In this document: positions 46,004-57,879 of the stretch, piece by piece
Layout of the letters: every line of letters begins with the position of its first letter
Numbering within the stretch: the first letter of the stretch is position 1
Assembly: GCA_001939145.1 (NCBI GenBank)
Contig: LSRX01000061.1
Span: 488,610 to 552,609, forward strand
DNA: 64,000 bases
Source: Symbiodinium microadriaticum
Taxonomy: Eukaryota; Sar; Dinophyceae; Suessiales; Symbiodiniaceae
Direction: 5' to 3'
Made by a program: the position numbers and the translations under genes
The notes under the pieces: generated by a model
What the model was told of the DNA's origin: nothing
Seen by the model: only the letters and a program-made list of their open reading frames with translations
Database searches by the model: none

Positions 46004-46566
46004 GTAGACATGTATACATCCCCCCACCCCCCCCAGCCAAGCGATGCCGGCCTTCCTCACTGCTGAATGTGCCGGGCGGGCAGCCGGTGCAAGTGGCCGA
46101 GGACGTGGCGCCCAGAGTAGCGCTGAAGGTGCCGGATGGGCACCTCTGACGATTTTGTCTTTTTTACACGTCCCTTTCCGTTCGCATGAGGTTTGGAAAG
46201 CTTGCCCCGGCAAGCTTCCACTCTCTCCGACTGCCATTACTTCTTTTGATTCTTATGATATCGCGAGCATGCTTAATCAGTTTCAACTCAGTAGCGTAGA
46301 TACTCCTACGGATCTCATTCTCATCTGATCTCACATGCAAAGATCACATTAGAACCCTAAGCCCCGGGCCTAAACCCTAAACCGAGCTCTGGCCGAGGGG
46401 CGTGGCGCAAGTCTCCTCTGAGAAGGCCCCCGGTGCCGGACTGAAGGTGCCCGCAGCGCAGGGCCGACAAACCTCGGAGATTGCGGAGTTTACGTTTGGG
46501 CGTTGAGGGGCCCAGAGGTTCTGAGGTTAGGGCTTAAGGGTTCTTAGGGGCTTTGGGATAGGTTGT

Positions 46567-46624
<58 letters not shown>

Positions 46625-49600
46625 GCTACTACTAGGGTTCCGCGCCTCCTGGCGCCTGGTAGTTTTATGTGGTTCGAGGGTCCAAAATGCAGGTTTTAGC
46701 GCAATTTTTCAAAAGTGGAGTTAAGCGAAAGGGGGGGCAACTAATTGGGAGGACTACGAAGTACACTGAACATGATTATTTTGATGATGATGATGATGAT
46801 GNNNNNNNNNNNNNNNNNNNNNNNNNNNNNNNNNNNNNNNNNNNNNNNNNNNNNNNNNNNNNNNNNNNNNNNNNNNNNNNNNNNNNNNNNNNNNNNNNNN
46901 NNNNNNNNNNNNNNNNNNNNNNNNNNNNNNNNNNNNNNNNNNNNNNNNNNNNNNNNNNNNNNNNNNNNNNNNNNNNNNNNNNNNNNNNNNNNNNNNNNNN
47001 NNNNNNNNNNNNNNNNNNNNNNNNNNNNNNNNNNNNNNNNNNNNNNNNNNNNNNNNNNNNNNNNNNNNNNNNNNNNNNNNNNNNNNNNNNNNNNNNNNNN
47101 NNNNNNNNNNNNNNNNNNNNNNNNNNNNNNNNNNNNNNNNNNNNNNNNNNNNNNNNNNNNNNNNNNNNNNNNNNNNNNNNNNNNNNNNNNNNNNNNNNNN
47201 NNNNNNNNNNNNNNNNNNNNNNNNNNNNNNNNNNNNNNNNNNNNNNNNNNNNNNNNNNNNNNNNNNNNNNNNNNNNNNNNNNNNNNNNNNNNNNNNNNNN
47301 NNNNNNNNNNNNNNNNNNNNNNNNNNNNNNNNNNNNNNNNNNNNNNNNNNNNNNNNNNNNNNNNNNNNNNNNNNNNNNNNNNNNNNNNNNNNNNNNNNNN
47401 NNNNNNNNNNNNNNNNNNNNNNNNNNNNNNNNNNNNNNNNNNNNNNNNNNNNNNNNNNNNNNNNNNNNNNNNNNNNNNNNNNNNNNNNNNNNNNNGCTAC
47501 GGCTACGGCTACGGCTACGGCTACGGCTACGGCTACTGCTACTGCTACTGCTACTGCTACTGCTACTGCTACTGCTAGTACTAGTAGTAGTACTACTACT
47601 TCTTCTTCCACCACCAACCACCACCACCACCACCACCACCACCACCACCACCACCACCACCACCACCACCACGGCGACTACTACGACGACGACGACTACT
47701 ACGACGACGACGACTACTAACTACTATTCCGACGACAGCAACAGCAATAGCAACAGCAGCAGCAGCGGCATCAGCGGCAACAAAAACACAAAAACAACAA
47801 CACACACACACACAACGACAACGATAACATAGTCGTCGTCGATGTCTCTGTCATCATCATCACCATCGTCATGGTGGCAACGACAACGACGACTTTGTTG
47901 TTATCCCCATCACTCGGACCATCCCTCGGATGATCCCCATAATGACTTGTGTGTCGTTCTTTTCCAGGATATTCAAGGCATGTTACGGCCTTGATGTAGC
48001 TGGCGGACAGGGCAGGTCGAGGGTCAGGGTGCCGGCAAACCCCAGCTTCAATGAGTTGGCGGAACCCTGAATCTTCCTCCGTCCCTGGTTGACAGTCCCA
48101 GGTGGATAGACGAGTAATGAATAGATAGGTGGGTAGGTAGATGTAGTACGTAGGCGACGGATCGATAGATAGATGGATATATGGACAAACAGATACTTAA
48201 ATTATATACACGTACATAGACGCACACATCTATTGCGTACACCGAGACATGTTGGTCAACATGCAAAGGTGGGTGGAGGTGTAAGATAAGTGTGCACAAA
48301 GACATCCCAAGGACGGGATCGGGCCTTTGAGGAGGCAGCGCCCTCGACATCGCTGAAGGTCCCAGCGGCGCACGCGATGCAGTCACCCGGGCTTCCGGCA
48401 CCCTCCTGAAGGATCGCAGGAGGGTCTCGAGGTGTCGTTGTGTTGAGCATCCCATTACCTGCGGTAGGAGAAGGGCTTAAAGATGCACTGTATCAGATGC
48501 AGAAGAGACATTGAGGCTTATGTCTCTGATGGTAGCCATCACCAGCTGGGCGGTCACTCTAAAGATGTTCGGAGCAGTCCTTGGAGTTGAACCGGCCAGC
48601 CGGACAGCCCACGCAAGCCTGCCATCTCATGGAAAGACAACAGTTCTACTGCCATGGAGTTGCTCCATAACAATTCCCGCAGTACGGAAGCCTGCCGCGA
48701 CTCATTTCAAGCAGCGCAGGGGAATCCGATGTGTGAGTAAGCCCACTGCTGCAATTCAGTCCTGGTCTGACGGAAATAGAAAGCTCAAGCAGAAGAACAC
48801 TCCAAAAAAGTTCGAGGCAGTCCAATCCAAGCCTCTTCCTCTGTAGCGCCGAGAATAGGGCTCCACATGCCGGGTGCGCACTTTCGGCACACCTTCCTGA
48901 CACTCACATGATGCATCAATGAACTCGGAACAGCTGGGAACTTGGGATTTCGGCTCTACTCTCCATGCTACGGGCCGAAATCCATTCAGAGCTACAGCTC
49001 TGTGTTCTTGTGACTTGTCCCTCCCAGGCTTACACGTGGAAGGAGACCCCGAAGCAAGTTGCCGACCACGCAACATCGTGTCGTTTGGTTCCTTCTGCCG
49101 GCCGTTCCGTATGGTCTTTCTTTGACTTCGGGGGTGTTTCAGGCCGGCGCATGTTGCGGTGCGTTTTCCGTGTCGCTACAATCATGCTCGCATGGTTCAG
49201 ACATTCTCTCTTTCCTCTTGTCTTCAATTGGGACAAGTTGGGACCAACGGCAGCATTGCAGTGCGCCTCGCTTCAGGTGGAAACAAATGCGAAACAGCCT
49301 AGCTCTTTGAAACATGGACGGTGAATGGCACCGCGGAAACGACCCTAAGCCCTGAGCTGCAGGCTCATGCCTCGTGTTGCGTCTGTCACGGTCTCCGTCA
49401 GGCCTGAACCCCCCGAAATCAAAACCCTAAACTCCCGAAACCTGCACCCCACAAATTTAAAAATAATAAGCAGCAGCTCGGACACTTTGCCTTCCAGTTT
49501 CTTCAGCTGAGGCTCGTGGAGGACGCGCCCTCCTCGGAGCTCCAGGTGCCCGCAGGGCAGAAGTTGCAGTCGAAGATAGAGGAGGCGGCCGTCCTGGTCG

Positions 49601-51134
49601 GCAATGTTCAGAGTTAAATTTTCGCAACTCGGACTCGGCCAAACGCGGTCTCTTGGTTTGTATTCGCACTGCAGTTCAGAGTTAAGGGTTGTGGGCTGAT
49701 GTGCTTGAATTCAGGTTTAGAGTATGAGACTTAGGGCTCACTGCATGGGTCTTGGGTGGATAAATTAAGCGATTGACGGGATTTCGGTCGACAACAAAAG
49801 CATTGGAACTTTGCAGATCATCCTTGCCCCATTACCCCTCGGAGTGTTGAAACCAGCATCGGGCTGCAAGCCGAAAGCCGGCCTCGGGGCTTCGAAGCCC
49901 TATTACTATTATTGTTATTGTTGTGAATATTAATATTAATATTGATATTAATATTAATATTACTATTATTACTATTACTATTATTATTATTATTATTATT
50001 ATTATTCTGCCCCCTTGACTCCTTCAACACCATCACGGTAATCAGGATGACAGCAACGACAGCAGTAATGCCTGAGACCTGGGCCCTAAACCCTATGAAG
50101 CAGTAGTAAACTCGTAGGTCGTAGGTCACCCCTTCACATGCGTCCTGTTGCTCCACCTCCCCTTCGGGCATGGTTGGCAAGCCTGAGCAGCGAGTCCGAT
50201 AAACCAACACCGAAAGCACGTTGCTTTAAGGTTTAGGGCTTAGGGTTTTAGGGTTTGCCCCTCGTCTGGCAAGGGATATGTATGCCGATCAAGCTGGATC
50301 CTGTAAATAGGCCCAGGTCTGGCATTTCACCACAAGCTTACACCCTACCGCCTGTACCCTAGTAAACCCTGCTGTTCTTAAGGAGCTACATAGCAACCAA
50401 GGCATCAAGACACCACAATAAGGAACCCTCGAAATTTGCAGCCATGTGAGCTGCAGGTACACAGGACCGACCTTTCGACAAGGCTGGCCTCAGGGGAGAT
50501 GGCCCCCTCCTGGCTGCTCCATGTGCCCATGGAGCACTTGTGGCACGCCTTCCACGACAGTGAGGCCTAAGGCTTATTTTTGGGGTGTAAGGTTGAAAAT
50601 CGGAAACCTCAACCCTGAAACCGAATACCGAAACTCTCCTAAACCCTAAACCGCATAATTTTTAAGATTTATGAACCCCCAATGAGGCCGATTCTGTACT
50701 ACTTGCGTCATGGGACCAGAAAACCCACCATGATTCAAGGCCATCTGAGAAGGGCCGCAGCGGGACCACTTCTGTTGTTGCATGTCCTGTCCGGTTTACT
50801 AATAAGTAGTAGAAGCAGTAGAAGTAGTAGAGGTAGAAGTAGAAGAAGTAGTAGTAGTAGTAGTAGTAGCAGCAGCAGCAGTAGCAGCTGAGCAGCTGCT
50901 ACTAGTGCCCGACCACTACTACGCCATTCTGGATGATTTGGGGGCCCGGGGATTTTTTGGGGTAGCCATGCGACCTTCACGCCTCTGACGTAATCAGAAG
51001 TAACCCTTACCCTAAAGTACCCTTTTACCTCAACCCAAAACGCCATGAACCTACAACAGCCTCGAGAAAACCCTTTTCAACCCCTTTTGGAACCCTCTCT
51101 CTCTCTCTCTCCTATATATATATATGTGTGTATG

Positions 51135-51165
<31 letters not shown>

Positions 51166-51940
51166 GTAATATATACACACACACACCTTTTCACAACCTT
51201 TGAGCCCCAAAAGTATGGCTTTCCCCTGAGCTCGTTTGAAGCGAAGTTGTTGCGGATGGCTCCAGACCTCGGCCCTTTTGGCTCCGCGCACGTCGCTCCA
51301 GGTGCCAGCTGTACCTCAGCAGACAAAGGGAAACATAATCCGAATCGTACTAAGTGATCATAGTAAAAAATAAGAAATATGACAATAACAGTAGTTACAG
51401 TAACAAGAGCTACAACAGCAATACTCGCAACGAAAACAATTGTTAGTGAAAAAGGTGTTTTGGTTTCTATTGGGGTTTACGGTTTGAGGAGTCATACAAG
51501 TAGAAGGCACAGTGTGGAGTGCAGGGTTTGGGGTTGCGAGATCACCCGATGCAGTACAGGAAAGACTCGGAAACGAGGCCTGAGAGCAGCCTGCAACACT
51601 AGGCCCTGTAAGGCCTAAACCTTAAACTCTAAGCCGCAGCAGAATCCCTGTAGCTAAAGTGTTTTCTTATTTCAACAGAGCGTTTATTTGGAAGATTGCA
51701 CGTCCAGCTTGCACACCCTGGAGTTTCGGACACGGCACACTCTCCATAGCTTTAGCTTAATGTAACAGAGCGCTTATTTAGAAGATTGCGCATCCACCTT
51801 GCACCCCTAATTTAGAAGAGCGTTCACTTGAAAGATTGCCTACACCCACAAACAGCAGCTGGGCCACATCTCTGGCAGAGCTTCTCCCCTTCAGGGCTGT
51901 ACGTTCCTTCAGGACAGATCATGCACGGGCTCCCGCGCAC
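44804..51940 (-). CDS. Cys-rich GCC2/GCC3 (ephrin-receptor-like) repeat protein, 11 exons
   Basis: Minus-strand exons, 5' to 3': 51940-51854, about 51308-51232, 50566-50489, about 49593-49514, 48896-48848, 48405-48325, 46472-46383, 46145-46038, 45756-45691, 45406-45319, 44913-44804. Each carries about one repeat of the form CxxCxxGTaSxxxGAxS (CIACAAGTFSDVEGAASS, CRPCAAGTFSPAPGAFS, CPSGTFSATLGATSS, CMKCGPGTYQP, CIKCAVGNFSS, CLDCPTGSTTTILGA). The last seven exons join without a frame break; for the upstream ones some phases do not match, so exons are missing or borders wrong. Such repeats are typical of secreted or receptor ectodomains with disulfides. No signal peptide or membrane segment was found; both ends are probably unseen. 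One intron spans the gap 46802-47495. Donors are mixed GC and GT. Confidence 0.85.
45407..45475 (-). mobile_element. introner-like arm at an intron 3' end
   Basis: On the minus strand, CCCTATTCTAAG, then GAGGTCCCTATAAGACTCCTCAG leads directly into the GCC exon 45406-45319. The words match the right arm of the family; the left arm was not found in this intron. Confidence 0.45.
46567..46635. repeat. (ACT)n microsatellite
   Basis: About 22 ACT triplets within an intron of the Cys-rich gene. Confidence 0.95.
46802..47495. other. assembly gap (694 N)
   Basis: Run of N flanked on both sides by triplet repeats (GAT on the left, GGCTAC on the right), so the missing DNA is probably repeat. Confidence 1.
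47496..47880. repeat. mixed triplet and hexamer array
   Basis: (GGCTAC)n, (TGCTAC)n, (CAC)n, (GAC/TAC)n and ACACAC follow one another over about 380 bp. All frames through it are ignored. Confidence 0.95.
49900..50007. repeat. (ATT)n-rich microsatellite
   Basis: ATT, ATTAAT and TATTAC units within an intron of the Cys-rich gene. Confidence 0.95.
50802..50890. repeat. (GTA/GAA/AGC)n microsatellite
   Basis: Imperfect triplet run within an intron of the Cys-rich gene. Confidence 0.9.
51088..51187. repeat. (CT)n, (TA)n, (TATG)n, (AC)n compound microsatellite
   Basis: Four simple repeats in series inside an intron of the Cys-rich gene. Confidence 0.95.
51674..51840 (+). repeat. short tandem duplication, about 40-bp unit
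   Basis: AACAGAGCGTTTATTTGGAA at 51674 recurs as AACAGAGCGCTTATTTAGAA at 51764 (offset 90), each followed by GATTGC.C.TCCA and CTTGCAC; a partial third copy (AGAGCGTTCACTTGAAAGATT) starts near 51816. Confidence 0.8.
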
Positions 51941-53063
51941 CTCAGGCGTCAGTTTCGAGGCTCGCTGGAGCAGGGAGGCAGGCAATCAATGCCATGGATT
52001 CGGGTTTAGGGCTCAGGGGTTTTAGGGGTTCAGGGTTTGTTTTCGGGTTTGGGGTTTAGGCGTTATAGGTTTCAGCGAGGCTCATCTGGATATCTGCCCT
52101 ACTTGGCAGCCACCATCACGCTCGGAGTGCGCAAGGCCGCGCTGGGGACAGAAGCCATGGAGAACCATAAACAAAGACACTATAGTATGACATAGTAGAA
52201 TAGATTATATAATATATATATATATATAAATATAAATATAAATATAAATATAAATATAAATACAAATATAAATATACATACAAAAATAAATATAAATAAA
52301 TAACTCTATATATATATACACACATAGATATAGTATTTTTTAGGAAAATATGGTATATTATGGTAAAGTCGTATGTATCGGCAACGGTCATCATTGCGGT
52401 CATGAGGAACAAAACATCGGCTCCTGTGCTGCTGTCGCATAGTGGTTGAAGTCACAACGTCAATCAGGATCATCCGAATCAATGCAATGATAACGTAAGT
52501 TCCTTATTACTGCCTATGCCGGGCAATCGTAGTATAAAAAGCAAGAAGTCTCAAAGATCCATCGTGACTGTCAGAGCAATGGCAGGGGGCCAGTGGCTCA
52601 AATGAGAGTGAACTACAGGGATACTGGGAAACAGAACAAGACCCGTTTTTGGCATTCGGGCTTTGGGAAGTCGGCCGGGCAAGTGACAGCATCTTGACAA
52701 GCCGTAGCACCACTGGCGACAGTAAACTCCCAAGACCCTCAGCCCTGTACAAACCAGGTGAAACACCCCTAGATTCTTTTCAATCCGGGGCTCTCTGATG
52801 TGCCAGAAGGGGCATAAGCTAACTTCTAAGCCCTGTATGCTAAACCCTAAACCCTACAGTACATCCTAAACCCTAAACCCTATACTCTCTACAACACAAT
52901 CATCCTCGAGCTCTCAAGATGAGTCGTGGCGCAGGCCGGCCGAACCCTGCAGGACATCCTGAGCCGCTTCATGCGTATGCATCTAAACACATACCCTCTC
53001 TTCTCTATGTGTAATCTGTATACATGTAAATACATATATATATATATATACATACATATGCAT

Positions 53064-53095
<32 letters not shown>

Positions 53096-54943
53096 CATGT
53101 ATGCAAAAGTATATGTGTATGTATCTCTATAATCCCTATATGTAGAAATGAGCATGCCAACAAATATGTATGCATGCATGCATGTAACTGTATGTATGTA
53201 GGGGCTGCAATACCAAGCGAGTAGCCTGAAGATTTCAGAGGGGAGTGCACTAACGGTTCGGCACTCAACAGCCTGGCAGGGCCATCCAAGGTGCTTCAGA
53301 CCTTTATTGGAGCCCTTTCTGGCATGCGGTTGCCAAGCCGAAGGCCTACAAGCGGCTGATGCATCTCCGGTCCTTCCGATACCTCTGCAGCTGCCGGAAG
53401 CAAGGCCAGGAGAAACAGCTGAACAACGGCCATGGGGCTCCTGGAGGCTGCGCGCTTCGAAGGCCCAGCTCTCTCTTTTAAACAAGCATCTTGCAAAGAG
53501 CTCCTCCATCCGACGAGCCTTACTACCAAAATAGCCGCTGCCGCAAGAACAGCTTAGCAAATGGGTCAGAAGAACGTCCCAACAGCTATACGGCAAAGTC
53601 ATGAATTTCATCTCACCATTTAACAAGTTCAGCACCATGGTGAGTTCCACCTTGCAGGTTGCCGACACTGGTACAAGACATGTTCTTCAACACTCAGGGC
53701 ATTCGGATTCAAATCATCCCAGAAAGCAAAGTTCAGGCAGGGCACCAGGGTGTATGCTTTAAGGTTTAGGGTCAACCTTCAAGGCATCCACATCATCCCT
53801 GAAAAATCGAGATTTGCATTGACTTTTTGCCTCCGCCGATGCCAGAGTCTTCCACATCGGGCTCTGTATCACTGTATAAATGTTGAGGAAACGCATTTTC
53901 TGAGACTGCTGTGGGACCTAGCGGTGTCGCGCCTGCGAAGGTTTGTGCTATGGGGCTTAGGGGAGAAGTAGAAGTTCTGGAATAATAGGTCTCGCAAGTC
54001 TCATCTCGTGATATGGTCAGCGCCAAATGAGCCAGTGGCATCCCAATCCACATGGCAGACTTGGGCAGGCTTGCTGCTACAACGCGAGGACCGTCAAACC
54101 CGAATCAGGCATCCTAAAACCCAAACCTTAACTGCCAACTCCGAGCTGTAGCAGCAACGCACAGCATTCAAGGAGGCCGCATGGGATTACTCTCAGGCGG
54201 AACATGCCATTCTTGGTAGGTAAACAAGGTAGCTCTGAGACCAGGATAGCCGGACATTTGCAACCCCTGCGACTCCTTGTAGTGTTACAGGGAAAGGCAT
54301 GGAGCATAGTCCGATCAGCACTTGGCACAAGTTGGAGAAGCATCTTTGACCCGAAAGCCTACACTGACACCAAACTGTCGGGTGCCCCATAGACAGACAG
54401 ACATATTCCCTGTTTTGAGGATTTTCTTCTATGATTCAGTGCCAAGCGAGACTTTCCCAGTCCCCACATGCGAGGTGTCCTGGGGCCTTCAGAAGATATG
54501 GGGGTTCGTACCAAAGCTGTGGACTTATTGGTGCTTGCGGCTTTGGGGGGGGTGTTGGGGGGTGTTAGCTGCTTTGCAAAAGGCCTGTGAACACGCCCGG
54601 CATGTGATTCAGAAGGGAGCCCCATATTGCAAAACACCCTATCAGGCCTCTGTAACTCTAACAACACTCTATACCAAGCTTTACACCCGAAAAAACAATT
54701 CAGGGCCCCTTTTTTTTCGGTGAAATCCCCTGCTATGTCTCGCCCATTTCGAAGTCCATCTGCACTTCTCAGGCTCGATGTTTGTAGTTACTTGTTGTGT
54801 TTTTGGCTGAGGGTTGCTTGACGCTCTCAAAAGCCGCTTCCGTGAGGAGTCCTCTAGAAGCCTTTGCCTGACGTTTTTCGGGCTGAACCTGATCATTGCC
54901 TGATTGCCTGACAGACTTAAAAAAATGGGGCGAGCCTTGCACG
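51941..54943. other. stretch without supported genes
   Basis: Contains TTTAGGG-like words (52003-52065), an AAATAT/ATAAAT run (52215-52280), CCCTAAA words (52840-52885), TA/TG microsatellites (53035-53110), and two similar exon-like words on + (53719-53737 and 53780-53800, both containing IIPE) that may be related small exons. No frame could be assembled. Confidence 0.45.
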
Positions 54944-55525
54944 TCATCTCCCTTGCGGGACCTTCTGTTGGCCGGGTTCCCACTGCCAGGCACCGTTCAG
55001 GCGACGGCAAAGGACGAGGTCATTGGGCATGACTGTCACGCGCTTGCAGTGTACGGCACAAACATTCATGTCCTCAAAGAGTCCAACGAGCATGCTCTCG
55101 CAGGCCTCTTGCAGTGCCAGGAGTCCCTGAGTGTCCATGCGATACCTCTTCGGGGGCTCCCAGTCATCCTCCTGCAGGTCTGGTATAGTTCGACGGCGCT
55201 CCGCTCGTCCTTGCTGCCACTCCAAGTACCTTTCGCTGGACATTGCATCGCAAATGTCGCGCACTACCCGCTGGAACCGGAGCTTCGGTATCTGCAAGCT
55301 ATGGGTCTGCTGGTAGTGTCGGATCTGGATCATAGCCGACTCTGACTGGCTAAGCTGCTTGAAAGATCTGCCCTGCTCCTCACAGCTCTTCCTTTCTCGC
55401 TCCTTGGCTTCATCGAGCTGCTCCTTGAGAGTGCCAGGCTCCTTTCTTCGTCTAGGCTTCGAGGGCCCTGGGGTTTCTTCCTCCTCTGGAGCTTCAGCTG
55501 CAGCTTTGCGCTTCGATCGGACCAT
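54944..55525 (-). CDS. divergent histone H3
   Basis: 193 codons, intronless; the start is ATG at 55523-55525 because MVRSKRK resembles the H3 start (MARTK) and the upstream 18 codons open with GTG. Residues 64-79 (AMIQIRHYQQTHSLQI) match helix alpha-N, 80-95 (PKLRFQRVVRDICDAM) alpha-1, 132-160 (TQGLLALQEACESMLVGLFE, then DMNVCAVHC) alpha-2, and 161-178 (KRVTVMPNDLVLCRRLNG) loop 2 and alpha-3. Unusual: loop 1 carries about 29 extra residues (about 96-127, rich in Arg, Glu, Pro, Trp); the tail (1-63) has an acidic patch and a helical Glu/Lys segment and lacks the ARKS sites of H3 K9 and K27; the C-terminus extends about 15 residues past the usual end. H3 pairs with H4 in nucleosomes. A centromeric (CENP-A-like) or otherwise specialised role is possible but unproven. 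Confidence 0.93.
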   Translation of the reverse strand: MVRSKRKAAAEAPEEEETPGPSKPRRRKEPGTLKEQLDEAKERERKSCEEQGRSFKQLSQSESAMIQIRHYQQTHSLQIPKLRFQRVVRDICDAMSSERYLEWQQGRAERRRTIPDLQEDDWEPPKRYRMDTQGLLALQEACESMLVGLFEDMNVCAVHCKRVTVMPNDLVLCRRLNGAWQWEPGQQKVPQGR

Positions 55526-55579
55526 CCGCCGAGATGCGCGTTGGAGCGCCAGGGGGTTCCAGGAGGGTGTAGGGGTCAC

Positions 55580-56600
55580 GGTTGGTTTCTATGAAGACTT
55601 AAGGTTTAGGACCTACTGATCTACTGGTTTCCCTTAATGATTACGGGCTGAGGGTTTAAAGTTGGTGTGCCGTTATGATCTGCAACAATCATGTCGATCA
55701 AGGGTCTTGCTTGCCTGCGCGTATTTTGTTTGGCCCATGGCGTGCCCAGGTTGCTTGAACGAGGCCGTGCTGCGACGTGGGCTGATCTCCGCAGACCTAG
55801 TGTACAAAACAGTGACAAGCCTGGCGCTAACGCATCCAGGGTGTAGAGACACCTTGGGAACTGCAGTCTGTGCTTCTCAAACTTCCCTACGACCAGAATG
55901 TTGCATCTCCTGGAACAAAAGTCGAAGGGACGAGATCGAAGAAGTTCGCGAGATGCCTAGTTTCCTTTCCAAGAATAAAACCAACATATTACTGTCACGA
56001 GTATTATTGTTATTGTTATCATCAATTACTACAACTGTTACTAATGTTACTACTCGTTGCTGCTGTTATCATGAAAAAGCACCATGAGACTGCCCGGATC
56101 CCCCTCGCTCCTGTTTGCTCCTTCTCGGAAAAAGGAGAACGAGGCGAAGGGAACCCTCAGCTATGCGCTGCACTGCTGTAGCCAAAAATCGCTCCGCCAT
56201 GCACGCTCTGTCGGGCAAGGATTCATGCTCATTGGGGACGAGGTCTCGGGGAGTCTCTCACACAGTGTGTCGCGAATTTGATGTTTGATTCCAGTCTTTT
56301 CATCTCCGCTGCTGTCCGGCGTGCTGGACCATAGCCGTAGATTCCACGCACGATGCTGGCACCCAGCAAGCCTGTCTGGATCACAGGGCGAATGACTCAC
56401 ATGAAGATTCTCCGTATAGCTGCCTTGCGTGTCTCGCTCTTATGGCCCAGAGAAAAATGCAACAATCATAAATAACAAGAAGAAGAATCTACATATACCG
56501 AAATGATTTGCGACATGTACGGAGAACATCCAGTTATGTCTGTCACTGATGCACCCCGGCACCGGCCGGGCACCCGGCCGCAAAAGCCCTCAGCCTAACC
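55580..56600. other. stretch without supported genes
   Basis: Includes TTATTG/ATTACTA low complexity at 56000-56060. A + frame at 55662-56087 has no recognised domain. Confidence 0.45.
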
Positions 56601-56607
56601 GGGGTTC

Positions 56608-56820
56608 GTGAACCGAAGCTCGGCATGTAGGGCTCACAGCCCTCTTGGTCTACGAACAGAGCTCAGGGCTCACAAGGGCTCCTGGTCCGATGTTGATGAC
56701 TTCTTACGGGGGCTTCTGCAGATGGGCCGCAGCATCAGAACCGTGCGAGCCGCCTGGCTGCAGGCGGCTCGGGAAAAGCGCCGAGAAGCGCTCACAAATA
56801 CTTGGCTTCTACCCACTTGA
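56608..56820 (+). CDS. unassigned ORF or terminal exon
   Basis: ELRAHKGSWSDVDDFLRGL, then LQMGRSIRTVRAAWLQAARE and KRREALTNTW to TGA 56820. The amphipathic helical character looks protein-like. An overlapping + frame (56645-57430, 261 codons) is also open and cannot both be real over the overlap; its part from about 57030 (LRINKGSRMWIGELKPKFPF) is the more protein-like section. No family was recognised for either. Confidence 0.35.
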   Translation: MNRSSACRAHSPLGLRTELRAHKGSWSDVDDFLRGLLQMGRSIRTVRAAWLQAAREKRREALTNTWLLPT

Positions 56821-57430
56821 AGTCTTGAAGGGTTCTATGAGGCTTCTCTATCCGAAACGCTCTGTTTGCACAACTATAATCTTCATTGTCAGCTGGAGCC
56901 TTAAAGGCTGGGTTCTCTGGGAGGTCCCGGCAACTGGCGGAGCAGTCTCTCAGCATCAGACGCCAGCTGCAGCGCTCAAATCCTGCGGCCACTTCCTGAA
57001 CCAAAGGTCCGAATGCCAAAAGAAAGTCAGGAAGTCTTCTGTGCTTCGGATCAACAAGGGAAGTCGGATGTGGATAGGGGAGCTGAAGCCGAAATTTCCC
57101 TTTACCATGAGGCTGCAGCATTACGATGGCCCGCCGGCCGCTGAAGCCCAGCAGAAACAACCGGAGTTTCCTTCAAGTCTGTGCCTCCGCAACCCTAGAA
57201 CACCCCAGACCCTATGTAAGCCCCAAGAGATCTTCGCAGCGAATGACTTGAAAACAAGGGGCGCCTTGCCGCAGCCGTGCACTTCAGAGCCCCAGCTCCG
57301 AGAGCGCAGCCGCGGCGCCTTTGGACTCGAGTCGTTGCTGTTTTCGGGTTCAGGGTTTAGGCTTTGTGGCTTGGTGTTAGGGTTGCGTCTAAGGTGCCAC
57401 GGTCGCGGTGTTGGGGGTTTGGGGGCTTAG

Positions 57431-57847
57431 AGTTTCGTGATTCTGCACCCGAAGCTCAAACAGTCCAAGCGAAGCACATGTCTGTAGGTCGGCTTGGTGA
57501 GACTAGAGGCACAATGCAAAAAAGGGTTTACAGGGTATAAGCAGCAAGGCTTTTGCCTGTAGCTGCCTTTAGACATAGCATCGGCCACCACTCTTGCACT
57601 CTTGAGCTCAATTTTGGCAAAAGGCGAGTTCTGTGAAGTCCTAAAAACAAAAAGGGACAACAGCCCAGAATCGTACAGCAACGTAGAGGCCTCCACGATG
57701 TCACGCTGTAGGCTTCATGAATCTTCGAGCACAATTGAGGGACCAACACCCTCGCTCCCACTCTTTGATTTTGCGTGATTAGTGTATCCCTCCTGTTTTG
57801 GTTGCTATTGTCCTCTGTCTCTCTCTCTCTCGCTCTGTCTCGCTCGC

Positions 57848-57879
<32 letters not shown>

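Noticed and set aside
46669-47832. Frames crossing the second N gap
   Set aside because: They are unknown residues plus triplet repeats.
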